Assembly (NCBI GenBank): GCA_964247055.1
Contig: OZ176057.1
Span: forward strand, 4,650,001-4,714,000
Length of the DNA stretch: 64,000 nucleotides
From: Paragordius varius
Lineage: Eukaryota > Nematomorpha
Direction: 5' to 3'
The stretch's first letter is position 1. Each line of letters starts with the position of its first letter. The position numbers and the translations under genes are program-made. Below are positions 11,992 to 25,400 of this stretch, piece after piece. A model generated the notes under the pieces. It made no database searches. It was not told where the DNA came from and saw only the letters and a list, made by a program, of their open reading frames with translations.

Positions 11992-13299
11992 GTTAATCTA
12001 TCTGATTTATAAAAGATGCACTTATATTATATTTCACCAAAATATAAATATTCATTTAAAAATTTTTCAATTTTAGTCACGATTTAACGAATATTGCTGA
12101 AAAACACCCTGTTTATATTTTGTGTTTGCAATTATAATATCAAATTTTTAATGTAAATATTTATCAAAATATATTTTTTAAAAGAAACTTCTTCGATGCC
12201 ATTTGCTTTGGGAAGGCCTGATATAAACAAAAGCAAAAAAACAATATCCAAAACATAACCTCCTTTAATAGTCAAAAATATGATCAATATATTTTACAAT
12301 TGCTAATTTTTATGTTGTATGAAAAAAACACGCAAATTTTGTCATACTAAATGTCATGACAATATAATTAGGTATTCTTAATATCTTAAAAATATTTTAT
12401 TGTATTTATATTCAATGTCTTATTACGCATCAGGCACTCAAGACAAATATCTCTATATATTTTATTATAATTAGGAAATAATAAATAAATGAACATATAT
12501 ATATAATTTTTATAATTCCGAACACAATATATAATGCATACTAATAAATTATATTTTATTAGATAATAAGCCATACTTTTTACATAAATGGACATTTATG
12601 TAAATATAAAATTATTTTAGTCAGGTGGAATTGAATATTTTTAAATAAGTTTTATTTCCCGCATATTAATGCTTGAAAGCAGGGTTCCCAAAAGGGGGCG
12701 GGAAAAATTGAAGACCTTAAATATATGTTAATAAACATATTGTTTACTATTCGGTAATAGTTTTATAAAATATTGTTTAAATTTAATAAATAAGTTACAG
12801 TATTGGAAAGTAATTACTGTTAGATTTTTGACTTCACACATATTGTATCTAATTTTTACTATTAATGATTCTTACTATAAATTATTATAATATAAAAAAA
12901 ATAAAATAGCATTAAAAAGCTGAAATTACAAAGGTCAGGCAGTATAAGAATGTGGATTTAAAAGCCACAAAGCATTATAAAACACTATAAAAATATACTA
13001 GTTTCGGAACTTAAAAAATGTTATGTTTGAGAATGCAGTTCATATATAAAATTATTTAAAACAACTTATCCAATTGGGCTTTATAGTGTCCCATCCTCTC
13101 TTGATTAAAAGTGTTTGTTTTAAAAATAACTCATAATTCCATCCCTGTAATAAATATTAAAGTCCAATCTATATTATTAAAATTAATTGGTTGTCCATAG
13201 TTCGAAGGATGTTCAAGTGTGTTTTAAATAATTTTTACATGTGAATTGCATTCTCACACATACACATACTTTTTTACTTGCTCAATATTTTAGTATTAA
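11992..13299. other. A+T-rich intergenic DNA without a gene
   Basis: Open frames here are short and of A+T-driven composition. Fragments with hAT-like ends are seen (TTTGGGAAGGCCTGAT near 12205; CAGGGTTCCCAAAAGGGGG near 12681) but neither has a matching partner that I could place. Confidence 0.4.
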
Positions 13300-13302
13300 T
13301 TA

Positions 13303-14427
13303 CACTAGACAACAAATTTTAACTTTTTTAAACAGCCATTCTTGTAAATTTAAAATTTATTTCATTAAAGTACATAATTAGTATATCTGAAAAGAAAATT
13401 GGTCCTACATGAAAGAATTTTTTTATATTAGAGTTTATCGATAATTTTTGACCCCGATTTAACATTAAACTCGAAATTTCATAAATTTAAAGTTTTAGAT
13501 ATGAAGCCATGTATTTTATATCATTCGAAAGAGCGCAAAAAACTGCATCTTTTAAATGGTAGTAAGTCAATTAAATCCACCGGATGTAAAAGTTATTTGA
13601 ATTTAAATGGTCAAAATTTTCACCCCTTAAATAAGTCAGGAATTTTCACAGACAAACTAATTTTTAAATCATTTAAATTATTTTAATATTATTATTAGGG
13701 TTATATTAGTATTTAATTTAAAAAAAATGTTTGGAAAAGCTTTTGGTTTGCTTTTTTAATAAAAATTGTAATTATCATAAATATTTTACCTAGTGGATAC
13801 TAAAATGCATAGTTATAACTGTAAATTTATTACATAATGGCTATAAAAGATCAAAAATACCTTAAACTTTGTTTTTATTTTTAAATTTTCGAAATTATCA
13901 GCCTTGTATAGAAAATAAATTAATATTGATGAGATGGTAATTTTTAAAAAACAAAAAACTTAAAAATGGCTGTTTTGAGTGACATAAAAGCAATAAAAAA
14001 TGTTTTAATCAAAAAAAACTTTCTTGTGTTATCTTTTTTGGACATTCATCTCCATCTAAACAAAGTTTGAGCTATTTTCATCTATTAGTTTTAAAAATAT
14101 TATAATTAAAAAAAATGCTCTCGCTTCGCGCGTTTGTCGCTCTTTGTGTCCAATATTAACTGTCGATGTAATACATATTAGTATACATTTTATAGAGTTT
14201 TTAATACTCTTTCGAATGATATATTACAAATGGGCATTACTTGTATACTTTCAAAGAAAAACATTTTTTAGTAAAATTTTGATAAAGAGGGCGCATAATC
14301 TAAAAAATCAAATTATACAAAATTCTTCCAACGAGTTATAATTTTTATTTCAGATTTACTGTTAAAATGATATTAAATATAAAAAAATGCAAAAAACTCG
14401 AGTGGAGAAAAAATTTGTTGTCTAGTG
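13303..14427. mobile_element. Non-autonomous CACTA-ended element, family 2
   Basis: The inverted ends are perfect over 17 bp: CACTAGACAACAAATTT at the left and its complement at the right. A TTA duplication flanks it (13300-13302, 14428-14430). Ends and 3-bp duplication match the CACTA superfamily. The interior is unlike 6406-7525, though size and terminal pattern agree. Open frames of about 60 codons inside (e.g. 14144-14341) look like chance. Confidence 0.75.
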
Positions 14428-14758
14428 TTATTGATAATGGAATTCCTTTTTGGTTCCAAAGCTAGTGGTTTTTTCTCGTGTTTTATTATACTTTTCTTTT
14501 CAATAAATTATTTTTTATACAAATACAGAAAGCAAATAAATAAATTTTTATTGAATTATAAGACTTGGTCTTGCCCATTTCTCGGTTTATACATTCCACT
14601 TGTATTTTTTAGTCATTAGTAAACATTTTTATTATAATTTATTTGGTTTACCCTTGTTATTTTGAAACCTTTTGGATCAACATATTTATGTGAAACTGTA
14701 TTATCAACCTTGTTTCAATCAAAATATTAATCTAAGAAATCGAATGAGGTCTAAATTA

Positions 14759-15884
14759 CACTGCTCAACAAGGTTTTGCACCACCCCATTATTTTTGCAT
14801 TTTTTGATATACCTAATGGCTTGGAAAGGCCAAAACAAAAAAGAAAATTGAGGCCACCAATAGGATTTTTCCGAAATTTAATTTTTAAATTTGTATTAAT
14901 TTAAAAATAACAATCATTCCTCGTGTACATATGTTTAAATATTCAAACGAACAAGTCGCTACAAGTAATATTCCATGCATGAATAACAAAATTCTAGGCA
15001 TTAAATAAGATAATAAACAAGCTAAGAGCCAAAGTATTAAAAATCTAAAAGGGGCTTATGTATAGTGTGATAGATCCGGGCGGCTGCACAAGCTCTGCAT
15101 ATCCCCCAAGCGATCCAATTATGCCAGATATGGCAAAGATAACAATAAGTAATCGTAAAGCCCGATAAGAGATACTTGCAAGCAAAATTCAGGCAAATTG
15201 ACATGTCAAATTAACCAATTCACAGAATAAAGTTAGATAAATTCTACAATTAAATTGAAAAAAAAGATTAGGTAAATACAAATGGTCCAATCCCATAATA
15301 GTAAATTCTACTAAAAGTGGCTACACAACATCCATCTAAAATTAAAAATACAAAACAACCAATAATTTTAAAAAATAAAGTATATCCACTAGGTATAAAT
15401 AAAGGATTTTTTGTAAGAACCAACTCAAAAAAAAGCCTAATAAGTACTCGAAAGAACGAAAACTAACAAAAAAATATAGTCTATCTGAAAGCCGAAGGTT
15501 TAAACCATAGAATGCCTTTTTTAGTATTTTTTTAAAATTTTTTTATACGTATTAAAAATTCACTTGAAAGAAATTTTGACGTTTAAGTCCGTACTATTTT
15601 TTTCTCTCTGATATTTAAATGACATATTTATATTCAAAAGATAGAGTTTAAAACGCTTTATTAAATGATATTAAGTTTATAATATAATAACATTTTATTA
15701 TAAAGTTATATTTGATTTTCTCTCGATTTTCTCTTGTTTTAGAAAAATTGAAAAACCTATAATATTTCAAAATTCTAATTGGCGGGATCAAATATTTTTT
15801 CACATTCGGTTTTAAAACACTGAAATTAGTCATACAAAAGATTGAGTGGTGGTGCTCAAAAATGTCCAAATTTGTCGACTAGTG
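14759..15884. mobile_element. Non-autonomous CACT...AGTG element, family 1 copy B
   Basis: Nearly identical along its length to 6406-7525: same ends (CACTGCTCAACAAGG ... GTCGACTAGTG), same order of blocks, few substitutions and small indels. The flanking 3-bp duplication is TTA (14756-14758, 15885-15887). High similarity suggests fairly recent mobility of the family. Confidence 0.8.
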
Positions 15885-15887
15885 TTA

Positions 15888-16198
15888 TCTAGATTTATCT
15901 CCTGTGTGGAAAAAAATAATTTAACATTCGCAAATACATGGATTTCGGGAGGAGGGGGGGGTTCAATTTGGTGTAAACAAAAAAAGGTTTGAAACCACTA
16001 ATCTAAAATTTATTCTGGGCTAGTACATTTTTGGGCCTTGTGTCGGTTTAAAATTAAACTTCATAAGGGAAAAACGTATTAACAAGTATTAGATGCCTCA
16101 ATACTTTTCCCGAAATTAAATTAATTTTAACAATAATTCTTTATGCATGCCTGGATTATTTATTAATTAATATTTGTATCTAAAATAATGATTATATA

Positions 16199-16229
<31 letters not shown>

Positions 16230-17031
16230 TACAATACATAATAATTGAAATTCAATACATGCAAATGTTATAGTTTTTATTTTATTGTTCAGGATAAACA
16301 ATAATATTTGTCATAATTCTTAAAAACGTTCTAAAAATATTGCATATAAACCTTATTAAATGTTATAATATATATATTAAATAATATGTCAAGAAGCACA
16401 ATTGACTAATAACTAGTCTTTTTATACAAGTAACTTATTATTTTAAAATAATACATTTGTTTAACTTCATTTTAAGCGTGGCTCATTAAATTCTAAATTA
16501 ATTGTTTAAAGAACCTTTAAATAAAAAGAAAATCGTATTTAGTAAAAAATTCTAATTACCATTACAATACTTATTTCTCAGAATAAAAAGAGGAGCTTAG
16601 GAACAACTTCTGATATCTAATTTTGTTTATCAACTATACAGTTAATATTGATAATCCTATTCTCTTAACTATTATGATACGAATATATTACTATTGTTTC
16701 CCCGTTAAAAGTTTAGTTAAAATAGAGATTATGTTTTTTTGCACATTTCTATATACCATACCATATCCCCTCCATTCCATTCCATTCACTTCTTTTTATA
16801 AATACTATTATCTGCTTTTAAATTTTTTTTAAGGGGAAAGATATTAATAATTTTACCTTTATATTTATTTTTTGAAATTTAAATTTTTTCCTATGCCTAT
16901 TTATCGTTAAGATCCATCCAAATTTATCAATTATAAAAATCATGTTAGTTATATAGTATTAATTTATTTTTATTACCAAAAATGTAGTCATTTTTATATT
17001 AAAATCAATTTTTTCCCGTCAAACATATTTA
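15888..17031. other. 5' flank of the receptor gene
   Basis: No upstream coding exon is recognised. The stretch holds an (AT)n run near 16198-16230 and a G-rich spot (GGAGGAGGGGGGGG near 15950). A 5' untranslated exon or promoter cannot be placed from sequence alone. Confidence 0.35.
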
Positions 17032-19497
17032 ATGTTGATTAACGGCGCCAATTTGAATTTATTATTCATTATTATCCTCAACATTATAATTGGCGTTAGG
17101 GAAAAAGGGGTAGCTCTAAATTCTACAAATTCAATCAAATTATCCATCGCTTCTTTCTTAAACCAAAGTCAAAACAGTCATAAATACATGCGTGAAATTA
17201 TTAAACCATTTCACCTTGAAACTATTTTAATAAAAACAGGACAAAATTTTAACAATATGACACCGCCTATTATTGCTAACAAAAGTATAATGGGCTCAAT
17301 CAGAGAATGTAATAATCAACATGTTTGGATTAACTCTGGTCCGAGGGTGCAAAAATTATGTGTGTTGTTATTCAAAGGAGAGCCAGGAAAGAAAAAATTA
17401 TTATTTTATTGGATAAATTCGGCAGAGTTTCTTTTTACAAAATTTAATTATACTAATGCATTTCTCTATTACCCTTTTAATTATGTGTCTCATTATTATA
17501 ATTACTACGAAAAAAGTTATGTGGAAACATTAAATAATCTTACAATAGACACAAATAGTGAGTTTCCTGAACATAGTTTTGATGAATTTTTTCGCAAAAA
17601 CCTCAAACACAAAAGAGATATCGCAAAAAGCCATAAGGCTAAATCATTTCAATACAATGCCAATGACACATCTTCTCGTTTAATGATGCTATCCAATACA
17701 ACGCCTCTTTACTCTACTAAATTTATTAGTAATAATCATACTACCAATTTAACTGTTAAAAATTCTGCCCGCACCGATTTGCAAAATAACGGAACAATGA
17801 CCAACGTAAGTTTATTAGTGAAACAAGGTGGTGCCGATAACACGTATGGTTATAATTTAAGCACGCGTCAACGGATAACGTATATACTGGCACGAAATCC
17901 TAAAATTAGATATGCCCGTCACATATCTATCATAGCTTATTCCATACTGTTTGCCTTTGGGGCCATGGGAAATCTTATGGTCCTTACTAGTCTTTTATGG
18001 TTTAATCGAAGATCATCGCCATCATCCACAGTCTTTAAAATGAAATATACACCCCCCTTCCCATCGTCCCATTCAACAATCCGAATGTCAAAAACTGGTG
18101 CGAACATGGTGAACAGAAAAATTTGTTTGGAAACGTTGCCACACCTAAACAATGCAAGGCATCATCAACATTTTTATAAAAAGGGTAGCCATTTACGGCA
18201 ACCTGTAAAGCTTGTTATGAATAAATGTTCCCACCTCCCAGATACCCGTAGTTTAGGTAAGCAAAATAATCATAATAATGATATAGATAGTTGCAATATT
18301 AATAAATCTTTAAATATTACTCATAATGGTATAAGGTCAACAATAATGGTTGAAAAACTCCCCATTAATCCTTATGAAACCATTAATGAAAGTAATAAAG
18401 AACAAAATTTTAACCAGAGAAGTACGGTAACTTTTTTAAGTAATACTTTTAATGAAACTAATTGTATCCTTCCTTATACAAATAATAATAACAAAAATAA
18501 AGATTCAAAAAGTGGACATTCCTTTGTTGATTTACAAAAAATGTTACTTAATGGTAACACTTGCCATAATGAAAAAAATAATTTGTCCAAAAATAATTAT
18601 TCAATAACGACAAACATTCAAAATGAATTGTTAAAAAGGAGATCCTCTTTTGGACTAAGCAATGATGATGTATTACACATTAATGAAAACAACATTATTA
18701 ATAATCTTACCAATTCTAAAATAATAAATAAAAATAAATCTAAAAATAATGGGACACAAAACTATCAATCATTGCAAAAAAACTCAATACAAATAGACAA
18801 AATTGAGAATGAAAATACTTTTAGGCCAAATTTGTCTCCAAATTTTGATAGAAAAGACGATACAAATATCGCATTAATACCAAAATATCATAGGATAGAT
18901 ATAAATGCCAATATAGATGAACTTTTTCCATTAATTTCGCCAAAACAGACAAATAAATGCTCATCTGAGACTGAAGTAATCAATTTAGTACAAAACACAA
19001 CGGTTAATAATAAAACAGACATAATTCCTAACGAATTTCAACAAATTAATATGGTAAATGATTACCGGTCTAAGAAAATAGGCCCCTCCCTAACCAAATA
19101 CTCATCAATAACCACAAAGTATGATGGTGAAAAGAAGATCCCAAGAAAAATACATAAAAACAGTCAAAGTATTCGAAGTGTCAGTCGAACCCAAAGCCGG
19201 GTTCGATTACTTATTCTACACCTGTGTATTTCGGATTTACTCGTCATTTTTTGCATGGTGCCCCTAGAGCTAGGTTGGGTCATAACCATTTCATGGACGG
19301 CCGGGCCATTTGCATGTCGATTTTTAACGGTTTTACGTATATTTGGTCTGTATCTAAGCTCCTTAATTCTCATAGTCATAAGTGTCGATAGGTGTTACAC
19401 AGTGTGTCACCCCCTGCGATTTGAACAGCAAACTAAATTGGTGTATGTTATGTTATGGGGTGCATGGATCATAGCCACAATAGCTAGCTTACCCCAG
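17032..19497 (+). CDS. Receptor exon 1: N-terminus, TM1, giant loop 1, TM2-TM4
   Basis: The 822 codons run from ATG (MLINGANLNLLFIIILNIII) to SLPQ at the end of TM4. The donor is CAG|GTATTA at 19498 in phase 0, at a SLPQ position that fits a splice boundary because exon 2 resumes with AYIFHLKTHP. The frame stays open for ten further codons in the intron, then stops. The segment 18007-19197, between TM1 and TM2, is in frame with no stops and encodes the loop 1 expansion. Confidence 0.9.
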
Positions 19498-22400
19498 GTA
19501 TTAATACTTTTCTCCCTCAAACAATGATGAATTGATTTTTTCTTGGGAAATATTTTTGTCAGGTTCGAAAATATGTTTTAGACACATTTATTTTTTAGAG
19601 GTATTGACGAGGAGTGTATAATAATTTTAATATGTTATCATGTGTGAGATGGAAAGATTGAGGCATATATTTTAAAAGGTTTTTTTCTAAAATTAACTTA
19701 AAGGCATCCAGTTTTTACCATTGAAACATTATTATTTTTCCCATAACATAACTCTTAAAGTTATTTTAATTAAATTTTCATCTTCTTAACTATATTTTGT
19801 GTTGACTGTTAATTTATGATATATATGTAATAGCTAGAGCTTTATTCATGACTAATTTATATTTACAGTTAATCAAATGATTTATGATAAAAACAATTCT
19901 AATTAAATATTTATGATTTCAGAGGGACAAATTTTATTTTTGTAGTATAATAACATTAATAATTGTTAATTTAAAACTTACAGTAGGTTTTTAAAGTAAA
20001 TTTTTTAAATTAAATTGTTTAGCGTTAATTTTTTAAGCAGGCGTTCAAATTTCCTTATCAAAATTTCAGAAATTCCTGAATTCTTTTTTCTGTTTTTAAA
20101 TCATGTTGTTTTATAGTGATAAAATGTAATTTTGACATTTTAAACAGTGTGCGGACGCATTCAAGGGCAAGAATTAGCCAAATCCTGTCGGTTAATTAAT
20201 AATTCAAATCATAATTTTTACATTCTTAAAAATTGGTTATTTTACGTGTAAGATTAGTATCACTTTGCTAGGAATATATCAAGTTGGTCCAAAACTTTGC
20301 ATATTTAATAAACAATGCGATTCTTAGGTACAAACTCCTAAAAAATAAGTTAAAGCTGGTGTTGTTGATAAAATGTATACCTAATTAACTGTCATCAAAT
20401 ATTTATCAAAAGCTCCATTTTTCCAATCACTTATAGAGAATAAGCAAAATTTTAAAAATTATATATATATATTTTTTTAAACATTAAACATATTTTATGT
20501 CAGTCAGGTTAGTATAATAAATGATTTTCAACACAAAAGAATTATCTAAGGTTTCCTATTGTCTAATTGTTAATGTAAAATAATGTTTAATAGAGGAAAT
20601 TACAAAAATAAAATTTTTTCCTATACTATACTATAATAAATAAATAACAAAAAAAAATAATTGTTCTATATATTCATTATATATATATATATATAATCGT
20701 TTTTTTAATCATTAATTTTATGTTTAATAATTTAAATAATTTTTTTTTACGTTTTTATTTTAAATTTTTTTTTCATGAATTTTCCAATAAATCAATATAT
20801 TATAGTATAGTATATACGTATGAAGGGGTAGTACTGTGACTTAGAGAATATTTATAGTGTCTAAAAATTTTTTTATCATCTTTAAATAAATCCAAATAGT
20901 TAATAATCTTTTTAATCAAAATTTAGTAGGCTTAATTTCCGATTTCCTTATTTTGATAAATTTATATGCAAATGTATATATTGTGGTAATCTAAGCTCTA
21001 AAAATTAAATTGATAATGTCGAATTGTAGATTATTTTACATTTCAATATTCTTGTGGTGTAAAATACATTGGTATATATAATCCCGCCAATTAAAATATT
21101 TTACATGTATCTTAATTAAATAAATATTTAACATTACACAGTATATAAGTTTTAGAATTATAAATAGCCACAAAATAGTCTAAGAGCCGAATTTCAAAAG
21201 ACATATAATAATAAATAATTTGGAGTACAGATATATAAAAAAGTAATATTTAATTTTACTATACTATTTAATTATAATATTTGCCAATTTTAACTATTAC
21301 TAATTCCAAGAAAATTGTTTTTAAAGGTTAGAAAAATTATTCTCTCTTCTAGAAAACTTTTTCAAAAAATTTCGCCCCATTTTATGTTTTTTAAATATTT
21401 AATATCATCGTTTTGAATACCATTTTTATCGCTTTCATAAGGTATAATAGCATAAAGACACAAGTATTTAAATTTAAAGTCATTTTAAAAAATTACATTT
21501 TCCCATTATATTCTTATAAACAAGTAAATATAATGATTTATTCGATAAAAATAATATACGTAATGGTTTTTATATAATAATAATAAATTATTCAAACTTA
21601 AATAACAAATAAATATTAATTACAGTCGAAAGATCAAAGAATGTTAAATAAATATGATATGAATATTAATTTATTATAATGATTTTTAGAATTATTTTTT
21701 TAACAAATTTTTTTTCAAACATCCAACTACAAGTGGGAAAACTACCAAGATCCAATTAAAATGCATGTTGCATGCAAAGTAAAAGCATGGCATCTTAATT
21801 AATAAGTTTAGTATCTATATTGAAATTCTTTATGCACCACCTATAAGTAATTTTAATTTATTTTAAAAAGTCCATTTAAACTCTATAGCACATTTTTCAC
21901 TGGGGGTAGCTTTATACCACAGAGCTATTGCTCAAATATTATCCTTAAATTTTTCGCCTGAGACTTTAGCTTTACAAAAATTTCAAATTTTAAAATCTTC
22001 ATTTCAAACTTTTTCGCTGCCATTTTTTTCTTTTTGATTTTTTATATGGCCAATGCGGCAAGGAAATACGTGTATATTATGGTTAAAAAGTGTAAATAAT
22101 TGTAAAGCTTTTAAATTACATTTTACAAGATTTTAATAATTATTTATTCTAATATGAGTTGTTTGATTCAATCGTGTTTTGGAGCCCTCTAAATTTGGGA
22201 CTTTATAAGTCCATTCAAAAACTGTATAAACTCTAATTTTTTTCTAATAGGGTAGGAGAGTTTTTGAAGATAATTAAATTTTAAACAAAACAACTTTTAA
22301 AATTGTAGATTACTTACTTTAAGCTCTGGCTTTGCCATTCGACTTACAGAGGCATCATTTTTTAAATTGTCTATATTTTGCCAACATGTTAGCCCATTTT

Positions 22401-25400
22401 AATGTGTTAAATCATTTCCCAATGTTTTAAAGAAGTATCAATGCTTCAATACTTTCATATAATAATCGATTGTAGAATAGTTAGGGCGTAAAAAGCTTAC
22501 ATTTACGCTTATAATCGTATTTTTGTTAAATAAAATCTCAGGTAACTTGAATATTTCTTTAATATGATGCAAGTCTACACTTTTTAAAAAGAAAATAACT
22601 CTAAAATGCACAACTATTTAGGTCAAACTTTGGTTAAACCACTAACTACTTTGTAGAAAAAGATTTAGTCATGTGTTATATAAATATTGTTGAAAATAAT
22701 TTTTAACTCCTGTAATACTTGTTTAGAAGTAAAATTTTAATTAAAAGGCTACTTTTTTCAAACATTATATATGACCTTAGGTAAATGGCAAAAAAACGCG
22801 TTTAAATGATTTTTAAAAAATAGATATTTAATAATATATATCTAACTTTCGGCTATATTTGTATATTTTTCAGGATAAAGAAAAAAACGAAATAAAAAAA
22901 ATATAACCGAATATTAGATATTTATTAAATAAATTAACTATTTATTTTTAAAAATCATTTATACGCGTTTTTTTGCCATTTATAACTTGATTTATAAATG
23001 CGTGCTTCCTTACTTTTTTCGATTATATAGTTTGATTGAAACATTACGGGATTCTTCAATTTTTAAACCAAAAAGAAACTTAAAACCAGAAAAATGTTTT
23101 GACATATTTTTTTGTGAACATAACAATTTTAAAACGGTCTTTCTAATACATACAGAAATGAAAATGTATTCTCTTATCATTATCTTTCGAATGTAATTTC
23201 TAAATCGTATAATATTATTATTTAAGGACGTCATTTTAGTGTTTATATTAGTTGTGTGAAATTTATGAGGATGGGAACTTTTTATTTTAATATGAAAACC
23301 ATCAAATTAAAAAAACTTACATAATATAAAAATTAATCTGTCAAATTATGTACACTGTTTATTAACTTTTTTATATAAGGTTTGACAAACCTAAATTGTA
23401 AAATTTAGTCAAACAACACGGTATTTTATCAAATACTCAAATATGATTATAAGCTACATGCTAAATAAATTTATTTAAATTTTAGCAAAAATATTAAAAG
23501 GACAAGACTAAAATACATTAATTAATGAACATACACGTTCGAGGATTTTAAAGGAGAAATAATCAACTTCATCTTGCAAATTATATAAATGCTGACGAAT
23601 TCGGTCATGCCGACACGGCGCTCTTTACTATTAATCAGTGGTACTAATGAAATTTGTTTCAAAGACCACCAAAAATATATTTATCTTGTCTCAAGGGTCA
23701 TTCACCATATAACATTAATAAAAATTTCATAGCTAGTTTATCCATTTTCAGTAATTATACCAAAATAATTCAGGGCCGCAAAAAAAGCCCTTTATTATCA
23801 CTGCTTCAAATGGCTTGAGAAGCAAAATGCTTAAGGAAAATATGATGGCCTCTAAGTTGACATATATGACAAAATAATAAATTCTTATATTTTTTTGCAA
23901 ACTTGTGGTGCATAGCATATGCTTTATTAAATTGGCAAGAAATGAAATTCATTGATTATTTAATTAAATATTAACTTAACTAAGGTAAATTGAAAACAAC
24001 TGGACAAAAAATTTTTAACTATATTAATCTGTCAAAACTAATGAAGTTTAATAATTTATTTTTTGGTAGATAAGACTTAACAATTTTTACTATTTCCGAG
24101 TGTTATCCAAAAATTTAATTAACAAAAAAACAAATTTGACAGTTTTTTACAAACACTTGGTTTGATTAATCATATTTTTCACGTGAGATATGAAATAAGA
24201 TATGACTTTAAACTTTTTATATTATATTATTTTAAGTTATTTTCTTTGAAACGTTATCTTAGGTTTGAAATCACAGACACTAGGATTGCATGTTGGCTTT
24301 TGAAATGTTCGATACCATCTTGTTTACTTAATTAATTGCTTTAAGAATCAAAACCGTAAATTATTAACACCATATAATCTTTTGGGGCAATATTATTTCC
24401 CAAGTCATGTAAAATTTTAATATTTAACAAAAGTATAGTTGTTTATATTAGTTATATCTTTAGATCAGTGATACTCAAACCGCGGCCCGCGGGCCGCATG
24501 CGGCCCTAAGAGTACTTTAAAATTGCCCTATGACCAAATAGATACATAAATTATTTTTTTTGATGAATTTTTAAAATACATATAAACGAATTTTCGCGTA
24601 TTTTAATATTAATTTATTTTCTTTAAATTTAATTTTGGTAATTTTTATATTTTCCATTGAAATGTAGAAAAATTTTCCTACATTAAATTGATTTCAAAAT
24701 TTTGGCACACGTAGTTTCTGTTTCTGTTTTTATTTTATTTTCCATTTTAAAATTTTTATTGCATTCCCTTTTTGTAAAGTAAGCCTTTCACCCAAACTTG
24801 CATATTCTTTTCTAACTTACATCATTTGATACTCATTTCCATAAAATATTTTTCAAATCAACATCATTAAATTTCGTCCTGTTTTTTTATAGCATATTCA
24901 AATTATATCATTTTTTTGAAAAAAATTACATAATATTTAAACATAAATTAAAAGGATGACATCTAATGCTAAACGTAAATTATCCGATGAAAATCGCTCC
25001 TTTAAAAGAGAATAGGAAAAAAATTTTTGTCGTTTTTAAAAAATGTTGGTACCTGCTTTATATGTAAGGACCACATAATTAAATATAATATGGAAAGACA
25101 TCTCAATGTGCGCTCTTCGTGAGATTTTGCAACGACAACATAATCAACGGGTATTTATTTTTACCAATGAATAATACCACGAGAAGAAGTAATTTCCTAG
25201 AAATAATTAGCATTTTCGATAATAAGGGCATATCTATGAAATTGGTTTTGTGCACAGATGGGTGTCCCTTTATCATTGGAACAAACAAAGGATTTATTCC
25301 CCTTTTGAAAAACAAATATAATTTGCAAAATATTTTATCCTTTTACTGCTTCATCAGCAACTTGGTTTCGCGTATAGATGAATCACTCAATTCAGTAATT

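Noticed and set aside
12386-12595. A 69-codon minus-strand frame
   Set aside because: Composition is that of random A+T-rich DNA (Ile, Tyr, Asn), with no motif and no neighbouring splice signals in phase.
19498-19527. Receptor coding frame continuing to a stop at 19527
   Set aside because: The open frame after SLPQ (VLILFSLKQ) is intron: CAG|GTATTA is a donor, and exon 2 resumes with AYIFHLKTHP in phase 0, giving family-typical loop 2.
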